Below, one piece after another: positions 26,663 to 35,267 of a DNA stretch of 64,000 nt. Source of the stretch: Myxococcales bacterium (GTDB lineage Bacteria > Lernaellota > Lernaellaia > Lernaellales > Lernaellaceae). Numbering within the stretch: the first letter of the stretch is position 1; each line of letters begins with the position of its first letter. Location: NCBI GenBank assembly GCA_012517325.1, contig JAAYVF010000029.1, positions 30,601 to 94,600 of the forward strand. Direction: 5' to 3'. Under the pieces are notes generated by a model. That model saw only the letters and a program-made list of their open reading frames with translations. It made no database searches and had not been told where the DNA came from. A program made the translations under genes and the position numbers.

Positions 26663-26701
26663 GTTATTCCTCCGCATTCTCATTGCGACCATCCTTCTTG
26701 C

Positions 26702-29700
26702 TTATTGGTCATCAAAGCCGGTGCCCAGACCGATGTAGATCCGCACCGGATGTTTGTCCTTGTCGTGATCCTGGAATCCGTGGGCCACCTTGATGAAGCT
26801 GTCCCAACCGGATGCGAACAAGAACATGCTCATCCGAACTTCCAAACCGACATCGGTCAGGAGGTCGTCGTTGACGTCGAATTTGCCGTCGTAGTTCTTG
26901 TCGAAAATCTTGTTCATGTTGTACAGGTCGGCCCGACGGGTCGGGTGCGCCCACAGGTTGCCCGCGTCGCCGAAGACGGACATATACAACTTGTCGAAGT
27001 AGAAGGACCACAGGGCAACGTCGATTTCTTTCAGGATCGGGAAGCGATAATCGAAGCCCAGGATGGCCATCGTTTCGCCCTCGAGGCTGTAACGCTCGTA
27101 ACCCAAGAAAGCGCCATTGTCGGAGAAGGCGCCCATGCCGGTGACCCACATGCCGCCGCCATGGAACCGGTCGTAGAAGTTGACGCGGCCGTAGCTGTTG
27201 CCCCAGCCGTAACCTTCCGGAACCGTCGAATGCGTGAAGCCGCCCATCGCTTTGAGAATCAAGGTGTGGCGTTGCCGCTTCCACCGCTCAAAGTTCAGTT
27301 TGCTCCAGTCCGCGCCCTTGATGCCCATCCACGAATCGTTCAGATCCGTCAGATCCCACCAGGGGAACGGGAGATAGTTTTTGTAATTGAACATGATCTG
27401 CCAGTACCCGTAGTCGGGCAGCAGATACTCTTCATCCGGGTATTCCCGGGCGTCGGCTTCGGTGATCACGGCCGGATTGCTGAAGAAATCGGCCAGGTCG
27501 GTGCCCATCGGCGTGCCGGTGAACGGCTCGTGCAGCTTCGGGCTGCCGTAGCTGAACGTGAACTCGGTGGAACTGCCGCCGCGGGGGTTGATGCCGCCGT
27601 CGACGCCGCGCCGGTTGACCGAATCGCGGGACCACTGGAAGTTCATGGCGCGGCCGGTGATCTGCCGGGTCCGCATCGCGGGCTGTTCGACCCGGATGTC
27701 CTGATAGCTGTAGTACAGACTCAGGTTGTTGTTGCCGAACAGCAGATAGCGCAAGCCGATGAAGTAGAAGCTGGCGTCAAAATTGGCTTTGACGTCGAAG
27801 TTGAAGAACTGGAAGTCGGTGGCGATCGCCGGGAAGATCCGGTGCAAGGACAGGAACATCGTCACCGGAGTCATGTAGTTCTCGTAGAACAACGTGTACC
27901 GGCTTTCCTCGCCGACGTAGAACAAGCCCAACACCAAGTTGCGTTCCACGGCGTCGACCATGATGACCTCGGCGCCCATCTGCAGGCGGCTGTCCTCGTA
28001 GTTGACGATCGGGATCCACACCCAGGTGCCGGAGTGGTTGTACATGATCGGGAAGAGGCCCGCGAAGCCGTCGTACACGCTGTAATCCTGGTAATCCAGT
28101 TTCGGCAGCGGATCGATGGTCGTCACGTTCAGCCGGACTTCCTCGTCGGTCACGTTGAATTCGAAGTCTTCCACCGCTCGGTTCATCCATTCCTCGCGCG
28201 GAATTTCGTAAGGCCGGAAGCCGAAGCTGGTGAAGTAGGTGTAGGTGATGGAATTGCCGTCCGGGCTCGGATACGGGAAGAAGGCGCCTGTCTTGACGTT
28301 GGTGACCTGCGTCATCTTGTGGTTGTTGATGTTCACCTTGTAGACGTTGAAGATCCCGGTCCGGTCGCTGGCGAGCAACACGTTTTCGTTGTCCAGCCAG
28401 GACGGGTCGCGATCGTCGTGCTTGTCGTAGGTGAGCGGCCGCAAGCCGGTGCCGTCGGAGTTGATGATCCAGATATCCTGCTGATGCTTGCGGTACATCA
28501 AGAAAGCGAGCTTGGTGCCGTCGGGGCTCCAAGCGGGGTAGCCCATCTGGGTGTCGTCGTCGAAATCGAGCAGCACGTAGTAGCCGCTCTTTTTCGGATA
28601 ACGCATGACCGCCAACTTGCGCTGGCCGCCCGCGTTGGTGATGAAAGCGATCTTGTCGCCGACCGGGCTCCAGGCGGGTTCCATCGCCCGCAGGTCGTCG
28701 GTGATTTTCTCGGTCGATTTCTTTTCGACGTCATAAACGTACAGATCGCTGAAGTAGTAGCCGTTCCACTCGTTGGCGTTCGGCTGGGCGTAAACGACTT
28801 TTTTGCCGTCGGGGGCCCAGGAATAGCCTTCGGTGTAAACCTTCGGGCCTTTTTTGATCTTGGTGTCGTTGATCTTATCGGCCTCGGGTTTCATGTTTTT
28901 GAAATAGAGCGCGGAGCCGCGCCGTTCGGTGCCGTGCGACGAAATCAAGCTGATGTACTTGCCGTCGGGCGAATAACGCGGGAAGTGGTTGGTGATGCCG
29001 ACGAGCCAGCGGTCGTATTTCGACATCTGGGTTTCGGGAATGGCCTGATCGGTTTCAAACAACCGCAGAAAATGGCCTTTGACTTCCTGGCCGCCGGAAA
29101 CCTTCAGCGCGCTATCGATCTGCTTGTTGTACTTATCGGTGATGTAGGCTTTCCACTGGTTGTAGAGTTCCTCGCGATTGAGGCCCAACTCGTGCTTGAT
29201 GGCGCCGTTGTAAGTCGGATACACGCCCAGGCCGTTCTGGTGCCACATCCGCGCCGGCGCATCCAAGCCCCACTGCTCGCCGATCCAGGCGTTCATCGAG
29301 AAGCCTTGGTTGTAAACCATTTCGGCTTGGAGGCTGTTCTTATCGTAGATGATGTCCATCTGGTCCATGGTCAGCAGGTTGTCGTCGATCACGGCGCCGC
29401 GGACCAGCATTTCGCGGTTGGTGTCGTACAAGTCGGCGCCCATCGTCAACGACGAATATTGCGCCGCGCCTTCGACCATCCAGGTCGGCAGCATTTCGGT
29501 GCCGACGAAGGCGCTGATGCCCACGTCGAAGGCGTATTTGCGGCTGCTGTCACTGGCGCCGACCAGCACGCCGATCATGTTTTCACGGAACGTGCTGCCG
29601 GCCTTCAACGAAATGATGTGGCCCAGTTCGTGGCTGAAGCAGTCGGCCAGCCAGTCGGTGCGACCGCGGCTGTCGTAATAGAGGTTGCTCGCCCACATGG

Positions 29701-30046
29701 TGATCCAGTTGAAGTTGTGAGCGGCAAAACCGTTGGAGTAGTCCTCGGTATCGAGCAGGACCACGAAGATTTTGTCTTTCAGTTCGTAGTTCCACAGCTT
29801 GCTGTCGTGTTCGTAGACGTCTTCCGCGATTTTCACGAGAGCGCGGGCCGTGAATTCCTCTTCCGGATACCAGAAGATGGTGAAGTGGTCGGTCTCGGTG
29901 TATTTCCAGTCGATTTCCGAGTGGTTGACGCCGTCGTCCCACAACAGGAACGTCGCCTGCGCCTCACGCGGCGACCCGGCCAGGAAACCGAGAACGAGGG
30001 TGGAGAGGATGAGGGCGAAGACGAATTTGCTCATGGCTTTTTTCAT
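26702..30046 (-). CDS. fusion protein: gluzincin-like peptidase, TolB-like beta-propeller and C-terminal outer-membrane barrel
   Basis: About 1114 aa. The signal peptide MKKAMSKFVFALILSTLVLG ends near EAQA. A peptidase-MA-like domain follows, with SHELGHIISLKAG as HExxH and PTWMVEGAAQY with the third Glu. The middle carries PD40/WD40-like repeats (PRYSPDGKYISLIS, AWSPDGTKLAFL, AWSPVGDKIAFI), a TolB-type propeller. The last 400 residues are amphipathic strands ending VRIYIGLGTGF, as in outer-membrane barrels, with an EF-hand-like DKNYDGKFDVNDD insert. ATG 30046 fits the signal peptide best; ATG 30076 with GGAAGGGGG is the alternative. It is the middle gene of the envelope operon. Confidence 0.85.
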   Translation of the reverse strand: MKKAMSKFVFALILSTLVLGFLAGSPREAQATFLLWDDGVNHSEIDWKYTETDHFTIFWYPEEEFTARALVKIAEDVYEHDSKLWNYELKDKIFVVLLDTEDYSNGFAAHNFNWITMWASNLYYDSRGRTDWLADCFSHELGHIISLKAGSTFRENMIGVLVGASDSSRKYAFDVGISAFVGTEMLPTWMVEGAAQYSSLTMGADLYDTNREMLVRGAVIDDNLLTMDQMDIIYDKNSLQAEMVYNQGFSMNAWIGEQWGLDAPARMWHQNGLGVYPTYNGAIKHELGLNREELYNQWKAYITDKYNKQIDSALKVSGGQEVKGHFLRLFETDQAIPETQMSKYDRWLVGITNHFPRYSPDGKYISLISSHGTERRGSALYFKNMKPEADKINDTKIKKGPKVYTEGYSWAPDGKKVVYAQPNANEWNGYYFSDLYVYDVEKKSTEKITDDLRAMEPAWSPVGDKIAFITNAGGQRKLAVMRYPKKSGYYVLLDFDDDTQMGYPAWSPDGTKLAFLMYRKHQQDIWIINSDGTGLRPLTYDKHDDRDPSWLDNENVLLASDRTGIFNVYKVNINNHKMTQVTNVKTGAFFPYPSPDGNSITYTYFTSFGFRPYEIPREEWMNRAVEDFEFNVTDEEVRLNVTTIDPLPKLDYQDYSVYDGFAGLFPIMYNHSGTWVWIPIVNYEDSRLQMGAEVIMVDAVERNLVLGLFYVGEESRYTLFYENYMTPVTMFLSLHRIFPAIATDFQFFNFDVKANFDASFYFIGLRYLLFGNNNLSLYYSYQDIRVEQPAMRTRQITGRAMNFQWSRDSVNRRGVDGGINPRGGSSTEFTFSYGSPKLHEPFTGTPMGTDLADFFSNPAVITEADAREYPDEEYLLPDYGYWQIMFNYKNYLPFPWWDLTDLNDSWMGIKGADWSKLNFERWKRQRHTLILKAMGGFTHSTVPEGYGWGNSYGRVNFYDRFHGGGMWVTGMGAFSDNGAFLGYERYSLEGETMAILGFDYRFPILKEIDVALWSFYFDKLYMSVFGDAGNLWAHPTRRADLYNMNKIFDKNYDGKFDVNDDLLTDVGLEVRMSMFLFASGWDSFIKVAHGFQDHDKDKHPVRIYIGLGTGFDDQ

Positions 30047-30092
30047 TTCGCTTCCACGAAGAATGATGCTCAACATTTTTGCCACCCCCTTC

Positions 30093-31259
30093 CTACTGCC
30101 AACGCTTCTTGAGGCCGAGAGTGTAGGTAACGCCTACGCCATCGTTGCCCTCAATATCGAAGGGTGGTGTGTAATAAGAGCGCGAATAGACGAGGAACGA
30201 ATTCTGGCCCATCATCGGGATGTTCATGTTGAAGTAGACATCGAGGCTCGGATCCCATTGATAGACGAGTTTCGGTTCGACCGCCAACGCGGACCGCGGG
30301 AAGTCTTCCAACTTCACCTCTTTGTCCAGGTTGTCGATGATCGTCGATTCGGCGATTTGATAGAGGTAATGCGCGGCGCAGGCCAGCGCGAAGGACGAAT
30401 GAATCGGGGAGAGTTTCGGCAACTGGAAGGCGATTTCCGCGTCGCCCAGCACCTGGTCGCCCAGATCTACTTCTCCCGGCGCGTACTTGGTGTTGGCCGG
30501 CATCCGCCACAAATAACCGCCGTGCAATTCGAAGCCGAATTTCCACGCCGATTGTTTGAAGCCCAAACCGTTGTACCAGTTGGTCTGGCCGGAGGTCATG
30601 TCGTTCCGGATTTTGGCGCCCCGGCGCGGGTTGTCGTTGCCGGTCGGCCATTTGATGTTGGATTCGACCGCCAGGCTGGTCGTCGGATCCAAGCGCCGGA
30701 AGAACTGATAGGCCAGGTGCATCTGCACGTCGCCGAGGGACGGCAGGTCGGCCTCCCAGATTTTCCAGGGGTCGGAGTGGTCGACGAAATCGACCGCCGC
30801 TTCTTCCGCAAGGGCGCCGTAAGTGTTCTTGCGGCCCGAGCGGTAGTTTTGGTTACCCTCGTAAATCTGGGTTTTCTTGTAGCTCAACGGCCAATTGATG
30901 GACACCGAGAGATTGTCGGTCAAACCCATCCCGAACAGGAGATTCAAGGTTTCCGTTTTGGACTTGAAGCTCCCCGCGATCAGTTCGCCGTCGTCGTTCC
31001 AGTAGTGATGCGCATACTTGTACTGGAAGTTGGCGCCAAATTCGGTGACGCGTTTGGAGTAAACCAACGGCCGCGCGATGTAGTCTGCGGGGTATTCCCA
31101 CCCGGCGTTCAACTTGTGATCGATCGCGGCATCTCCCCAGGGATTGTCTTTGCCATCGTCGCCGCTTGCCGCCCCATCTTCAGCCATGGCCAAAAGCGGC
31201 ACGGCAAACAGGGCGGAAACGAGAACGAGGCAACCAAGAAGTAGGAACCTTCGCTTCAT
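30093..31259 (-). CDS. outer-membrane beta-barrel protein of unknown function
   Basis: 388 aa. The signal peptide MKRRFLLLGCLVLVSALFAVPLLAMA is cleaved near AMA-ED. Amphipathic strands with aromatic girdles cover the rest (LNLLFGMGLTDNLSVSINWPLSY, QMHLAYQFFRRL, FGFELHGGYLWR), and the end GVGVTYTLGLKKRW is a beta-signal-like terminus. The pattern resembles transporter-like barrels of the MetA/phenol type, often annotated as transporter. No substrate can be assigned. It is the first gene of the operon, preceded by AAAGGA and by a good promoter at 31305-31333. Confidence 0.82.
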   Translation of the reverse strand: MKRRFLLLGCLVLVSALFAVPLLAMAEDGAASGDDGKDNPWGDAAIDHKLNAGWEYPADYIARPLVYSKRVTEFGANFQYKYAHHYWNDDGELIAGSFKSKTETLNLLFGMGLTDNLSVSINWPLSYKKTQIYEGNQNYRSGRKNTYGALAEEAAVDFVDHSDPWKIWEADLPSLGDVQMHLAYQFFRRLDPTTSLAVESNIKWPTGNDNPRRGAKIRNDMTSGQTNWYNGLGFKQSAWKFGFELHGGYLWRMPANTKYAPGEVDLGDQVLGDAEIAFQLPKLSPIHSSFALACAAHYLYQIAESTIIDNLDKEVKLEDFPRSALAVEPKLVYQWDPSLDVYFNMNIPMMGQNSFLVYSRSYYTPPFDIEGNDGVGVTYTLGLKKRWQ

Positions 31260-31304
31260 TCTCCCTTTCCTTTCGCACTGGTCTAGCGGGGAATCATTCG
31301 GGCC

Positions 31305-31333
31305 TTTTTACTTGCTCCACCACAAGGTGTCAA
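31305..31333 (-). promoter_or_regulatory. promoter of the three-gene envelope operon
   Basis: On the minus strand TTGACA (31333-31328), a 17-bp spacer and TAAAAA (31310-31305) lie 46 bp upstream of the barrel gene's ATG. Confidence 0.68.
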
Positions 31334-31395
31334 GCTTTACGGACACGTTTCAGAACAAAACCACGGACGAACCAAACACCGATCGTTTTTTTCTT

Positions 31396-32412
31396 TCAGG
31401 CCGATATCCCGGCATCGGCCTTTAAGAATGATTCCAGTTGGTTGATGTCCTCCTCGGAACCAATGAAAAGCGGCGTGCGATCATGGAGGGTTTTGGGCAC
31501 CAGTTCGCGAATGGGACGATGACCGTTGTTTGCTTTGCCCCCGGCTTGTTCGACAAGAAATGACAAGGGGGCGGCCTCGTACACAATGCGCAGTTTCCCT
31601 TCCGGTCGCGCCGATTCGCTAGGATACAAGAAAATGCCACCATAGAGCAAGGTGCGGTGAAAATCGGCGACCAGCGACCCGACATAGCGGGCGCTGTAGG
31701 GCCGGTTCGTCGCCGCGTCGGATTCTTTCAAGTAGCTGACATACTTTTGGATTCGCGGATCCCACTTGGCGCAATTGCCCTCGTTGACGCTGTAAATTTT
31801 GCCGCGTTTCGGTATCCGTACGTCGTTGTGCGAGAGTAAAAAATCGCCGACCGACGGGTCGTACGTGAAGCCGTGCACGCCTTCGCCGGTGGTGAACAGC
31901 ATGATCGTCGAGGAGCCGTAGAGAATGTAGCCCGCCGCCACCAGCTCGCGGCCGGGCCGCAACAGGTCTTCCAGGGTTCCCGGGCCGGTCGGGCTGCGCC
32001 GGCGGAAGATCGAGAAGATCGTGCCGATGGAGATGTTGGCGTCGATGTTCGACGAGCCGTCCAGCGGATCGAAGGCGATCGCGTAGTTGCCGAGGCGCTC
32101 GCCCGACGGCAGATGAATGACGTCTTCTTCTTCTTCCGAGGCCAGGATGCAGGTATAGCCGGACTGGCTGAGCACCTTGACCAGGATGTGGTGCGCGTAA
32201 ATGTCGAGCTTCTGCACGGCCTCGCCCTGCACGTTGATCCGCCCGGTCAGGCCGAGGATATCCACCAGCCCCGCTTTGCGGACCTCGCGCTGGATGAGCT
32301 TGCCCGCGAAGGCAATGACGTTGAGCAAAGAAGACAATTCGCCGGTCGCTTCGGGATAACGCTTTTGCGTTTGCGCGATATGGCGTTGAATGGTAACCGT
32401 TTCTCCCAACAT
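31396..32412 (-). CDS. fbp: class I fructose-1,6-bisphosphatase
   Basis: 338 aa, the normal length of class I enzymes. It hydrolyses fructose-1,6-bisphosphate in gluconeogenesis. AFDPLDGSSNIDANISIGTIF is the metal- and phosphate-binding signature, and EEEEDVIHLP, YGSSTIM and GGIFLYP are also family text. ATG 32412 follows GGGGGT by 7 nt; the frame stays open upstream but that part lies over the promoter. It is a single gene with its own near-consensus promoter and is divergent from the plus-strand glmL operon. Confidence 0.97.
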   Translation of the reverse strand: MLGETVTIQRHIAQTQKRYPEATGELSSLLNVIAFAGKLIQREVRKAGLVDILGLTGRINVQGEAVQKLDIYAHHILVKVLSQSGYTCILASEEEEDVIHLPSGERLGNYAIAFDPLDGSSNIDANISIGTIFSIFRRRSPTGPGTLEDLLRPGRELVAAGYILYGSSTIMLFTTGEGVHGFTYDPSVGDFLLSHNDVRIPKRGKIYSVNEGNCAKWDPRIQKYVSYLKESDAATNRPYSARYVGSLVADFHRTLLYGGIFLYPSESARPEGKLRIVYEAAPLSFLVEQAGGKANNGHRPIRELVPKTLHDRTPLFIGSEEDINQLESFLKADAGISA

Positions 32413-32470
32413 GGAATTACCCCCACGGACAAAAAGGCTGCTTTGAGATCTGTCGCCAAGCAGATGAGTT

Positions 32471-32499
32471 TTTATAAGAAAATCCGGGCCATCTGTCAA
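32471..32499 (-). promoter_or_regulatory. promoter of fbp
   Basis: On the minus strand TTGACA (32499-32494), 17 bp and TATAAA (32476-32471) form the best sigma-70-type promoter in the window, 58 bp upstream of the fbp ATG. Confidence 0.78.
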
Positions 32500-32534
32500 A
32501 GAAGGGGCCGTCGCCCCGCTTCGCCGGACCGTGA

Positions 32535-32564
32535 TTGACACCTTTTGCATTCCATGGTTAGGGT
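32535..32564 (+). promoter_or_regulatory. putative promoter of the glmL operon
   Basis: TTGACA (32535-32540), an 18-bp spacer and TAGGGT (32559-32564) lie 30 bp upstream of the first operon gene, back to back with the fbp promoter. Confidence 0.45.
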
Positions 32565-32594
32565 TCGTGAATTGCCGAAATATTCGCAAGGGCC

Positions 32595-33029
32595 ATGGAA
32601 CAGTACACCGACCAACCGGAATCGCTCGCCTGGACCAGTCACCCGGTCGTCGAGGAACCCCGGCGCGCGTGGATCGTTCCGGTTTTCGGTTTGTCGACGG
32701 CGGCGGTGGTCTGGTTGGTCACGCAGAGCCCGGCCTGGTCGGCGGCCGGGTCGCTGGCGGTGGCGGTGGCGTCGCTGGAGTGGTTTCTGCCGACCCGTTA
32801 TCGCCTGGATTCGCGGGGGGCCTATCGCCGTGTCTGCTTTTTTCGCCGGCGCCTGCCCTGGCCCGAAATCCGGCGGATCTGTCCGGATTCGCGCGGCGTG
32901 CTGTTGTCGCCCTATCCGTTCGCCACGCGATGGGAATCGTTTCGCGGCTTGTATCTGCGATTTTCCGGCAACCGGGAAGCCGTCCTCGACTTCCTCGCGC
33001 AAAAAATGGCGCCGGCGGAGCGGAACTGA
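32595..33029 (+). CDS. small membrane protein, PH-like C-terminal part
   Basis: 144 aa with two hydrophobic segments at about residues 25-65 (WIVPVFGLSTAAVVWLV and AAGSLAVAVASLEWFL), then a soluble part: YRLDSRGAYRRVCFFRRRLPWPEIRRI...RGVLLSPYP. The text R-x-W-x-E-I-R...G is common in small membrane proteins with bacterial PH-like (bPH) domains. The call is by pattern only. Its TGA is directly followed by the ATG of the next gene, and the operon continues into glmL. A role in that context is unknown. Confidence 0.68.
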   Translation: MEQYTDQPESLAWTSHPVVEEPRRAWIVPVFGLSTAAVVWLVTQSPAWSAAGSLAVAVASLEWFLPTRYRLDSRGAYRRVCFFRRRLPWPEIRRICPDSRGVLLSPYPFATRWESFRGLYLRFSGNREAVLDFLAQKMAPAERN

Positions 33030-33437
33030 ATGAACTTCTGGAAAAACGCCTTTCAAATGGAGCTCGCGGAGGATTTCCAGGCCAGCCCGCGCGAACAGGA
33101 ACTGCTCGACCGCCTGGCGGACCGCTTGTGCCGCCACGGGCTGAGCCTGCCGGCGATCCTCTTTCTCGAAACCTGCCGCCCGTTGAATTTCGTCGGCAGC
33201 CAATCCCTGGCCTTCCTCGAGCCGATCGTGCTTTCCGTGTTCGATTGGGAAGGTTACACCGATTTCCGGCGCCTGCTCGAACGGCGGGGCAGCATCGAGG
33301 CCCTGATCCGGGCCGTCGAGCAAGCCGAATCCCGCCGGCGCGCCGATCAACAAGCGGCGCATGACGCCCGCCAGGCCGCGAAAAAACGGGCCCGCGACCT
33401 CCTCCGCCACGGTTCTTCGACGCGAGGCGAAACATGA
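33030..33437 (+). CDS. small cytoplasmic protein of unknown function, glmL operon
   Basis: 135 aa without signal peptide or membrane segment. The middle LCRHGLSLPAILFLETCRPLNFVGSQSLAFLEPIVLSVF is hydrophobic and helical, and the C-terminus is a charged Arg/Ala-rich helix. The text PAILFLETCRPLNFVGSQ...FLEP occurs in small proteins encoded with mutase-associated genes, but I cannot name a family. ATG immediately follows the upstream TGA, and its own TGA overlaps the glmL ATG in ATGA. Translational coupling on both sides argues that it works with GlmL. Confidence 0.72.
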   Translation: MNFWKNAFQMELAEDFQASPREQELLDRLADRLCRHGLSLPAILFLETCRPLNFVGSQSLAFLEPIVLSVFDWEGYTDFRRLLERRGSIEALIRAVEQAESRRRADQQAAHDARQAAKKRARDLLRHGSSTRGET

Positions 33438-35266
33438 CGATCGATCCGGAAAAAATCAACGTCATTCTGGCCACCGATTGCGGCAGCACCACCACCAAGG
33501 CCATTCTGATCGAGAAAATCAACGGCGAGTACCGCCAGACTTACCGCGGCGAGGCACCCACCACCGTCGAGGCGCCCTTCGAGGACGTCACCCTGGGCGT
33601 GCTCAACGCCGCGCAGGAAGTCGGCGAACTGGCGGGCCGGCGTCTGGTGGACGACCGCGGCCGCCTGATCTCGCCCGCCACCGACGGCGCCGGCTGCGAC
33701 CTCTACATCTCCACCTCGAGCGCGGGCGGCGGCCTGCAGATGATGGTCGCCGGCGTGGTGCGCAAGATGACCGGCGAATCGGCCGAGCGCGCCGCGCTGG
33801 GCGCCGGGGCGATCGTCATGGACGTCATCGCGGCCAACGACCACCGCCTGCCGCACGAACAGATCGAACGCATCCGCCAACTGCGGCCCGACATGATCCT
33901 GCTGGGCGGCGGCATCGACGGGGGCACCCAGACGCACGTGGTCGAGCTGGCCGAGTTGATCTCGGCGGCCGATCCGCATCCGCGCCTGGGCGCCAATTAC
34001 CGCCTGCCGGTGATCTACGCCGGCAACAAGGACGCGGCGGCGGAGGTGCGGCGCGAGCTGGCCGAACAGACCGAACTGTTCGTGGTCGACAACCTGCGCC
34101 CGGTGCTCGAAAAAGAGAATCTCGGGCCGGCCCGCGAGAAGATTCACGAACTGTTCATGGAACACGTGATGGCGCAGGCGCCCGGTTATCGCAAGCTGAT
34201 GGAATGGACCGACGCGCCGATCATGCCCACCCCGGGCGCGGTCGGCAACATCCTCAAGCGGGTCGCCGACGAGGAAGGCATCAACGCCGTGGGCGTCGAC
34301 ATCGGCGGCGCGACCACCGACGTGTTCTCGGTCTTCGGCGGCGTGTTCAACCGCACGGTCTCGGCCAACCTCGGCATGAGCTACTCGATCAGCAACGTGC
34401 TGGCCGAGGCCACGCTGCCCAACGTGATGCGCTGGCTGCCCTTCGACCTGGACGAGCGCGACCTGCGCAACCGCGTCAAGAACAAGATGATCCGCCCGAC
34501 CACCATTCCGCAGACCCTGCTCGAACTGATTTTCGAACAGGCGATCGCCAAGGAGGCGCTGCGGCTGGCGTTCGCGCACCACAAGAGCTTCGCCACCACC
34601 CTCAAAGGCGTGCAGCAGCAGCGGACGATCGGCGACACGTTCGCCCAATCCGCCGCCGGCGAAACCCTCGTCGACCTCATGAAACTCGACCTGCTCGTCG
34701 CCTCGGGCGGCGTGCTGTCGCACGCGCCGCGCCCGCACCAGACGGCGATGATGCTCGTCGACGCCTTCGCCCCCGAGGGCATCACCCGGCTGGCGAAGGA
34801 TTCGATCTTCATGATGCCACACCTGGGCGTCCTGGCCGAGGTGCACCCGCGCGCCGCGACGGAAGTCTTTAAAAAGGATTGCCTGATCTACCTCGGCACC
34901 GTGGTGGCGCCGCGCGGCCAGGGCAAGGAAGGCAAGGATTGCTTTTCCTATGAGTTGGAACTCGCCGACGGCCGCAAGCTCGACGGCAAGCTGAAAACCG
35001 GCGAGGTCCGCCTGGTGGAACTCGGCCCCGGCGAGGAAGGCCGCATCCGGTGCCAGCCGGTGCGGGGCTTCGATATGGGGCGTGGCAACGGGGCCACGGT
35101 CGAAGGTCCGGTCTGGGGCGGGACGGTCGGCCTGCTGCTCGACGCCCGCGGCCGCCCGCTGGAAATTCCCGCCGACCGGAAAAAACGGCTGGAAACCGTC
35201 CGGGCCTGGATGGAAGCCTGGCAGGCCTACCCCGATTCGCATTGGATCGAAACGGAGGGCCGCTGA
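33434..35266 (+). CDS. glmL: GlmL/MutL-type ASKHA ATPase, glutamate mutase accessory protein
   Basis: 610 aa of the GlmL family, also called MutL but unrelated to mismatch repair MutL. It has ATDCGSTTTKAIL at residues 13-25 and VGVDIGGATTDVFSVFGG in the middle, the two phosphate loops of the ASKHA fold, plus STSSAGGGLQMMVAG and LLGGGIDGGT. GlmL is encoded beside B12-dependent glutamate mutase and is thought to reactivate it. No mutase subunit (GlmS, GlmE) is seen here. It overlaps the preceding gene by 4 nt, and the next gene starts 2 nt after its stop. The protein is intact in both ATP motifs. Confidence 0.9.
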   Translation: MTIDPEKINVILATDCGSTTTKAILIEKINGEYRQTYRGEAPTTVEAPFEDVTLGVLNAAQEVGELAGRRLVDDRGRLISPATDGAGCDLYISTSSAGGGLQMMVAGVVRKMTGESAERAALGAGAIVMDVIAANDHRLPHEQIERIRQLRPDMILLGGGIDGGTQTHVVELAELISAADPHPRLGANYRLPVIYAGNKDAAAEVRRELAEQTELFVVDNLRPVLEKENLGPAREKIHELFMEHVMAQAPGYRKLMEWTDAPIMPTPGAVGNILKRVADEEGINAVGVDIGGATTDVFSVFGGVFNRTVSANLGMSYSISNVLAEATLPNVMRWLPFDLDERDLRNRVKNKMIRPTTIPQTLLELIFEQAIAKEALRLAFAHHKSFATTLKGVQQQRTIGDTFAQSAAGETLVDLMKLDLLVASGGVLSHAPRPHQTAMMLVDAFAPEGITRLAKDSIFMMPHLGVLAEVHPRAATEVFKKDCLIYLGTVVAPRGQGKEGKDCFSYELELADGRKLDGKLKTGEVRLVELGPGEEGRIRCQPVRGFDMGRGNGATVEGPVWGGTVGLLLDARGRPLEIPADRKKRLETVRAWMEAWQAYPDSHWIETEGR

Positions 35267-35267
35267 C

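Noticed and set aside
25355..30112. A very long plus-strand open frame (about 1585 codons) opposite the envelope operon
   Set aside because: It is antisense to genes with clear signal peptides, motifs and ribosome sites. Its translation is low-complexity (rich in V, H, R, E and Q), as expected for the antisense frame of GC-rich genes.
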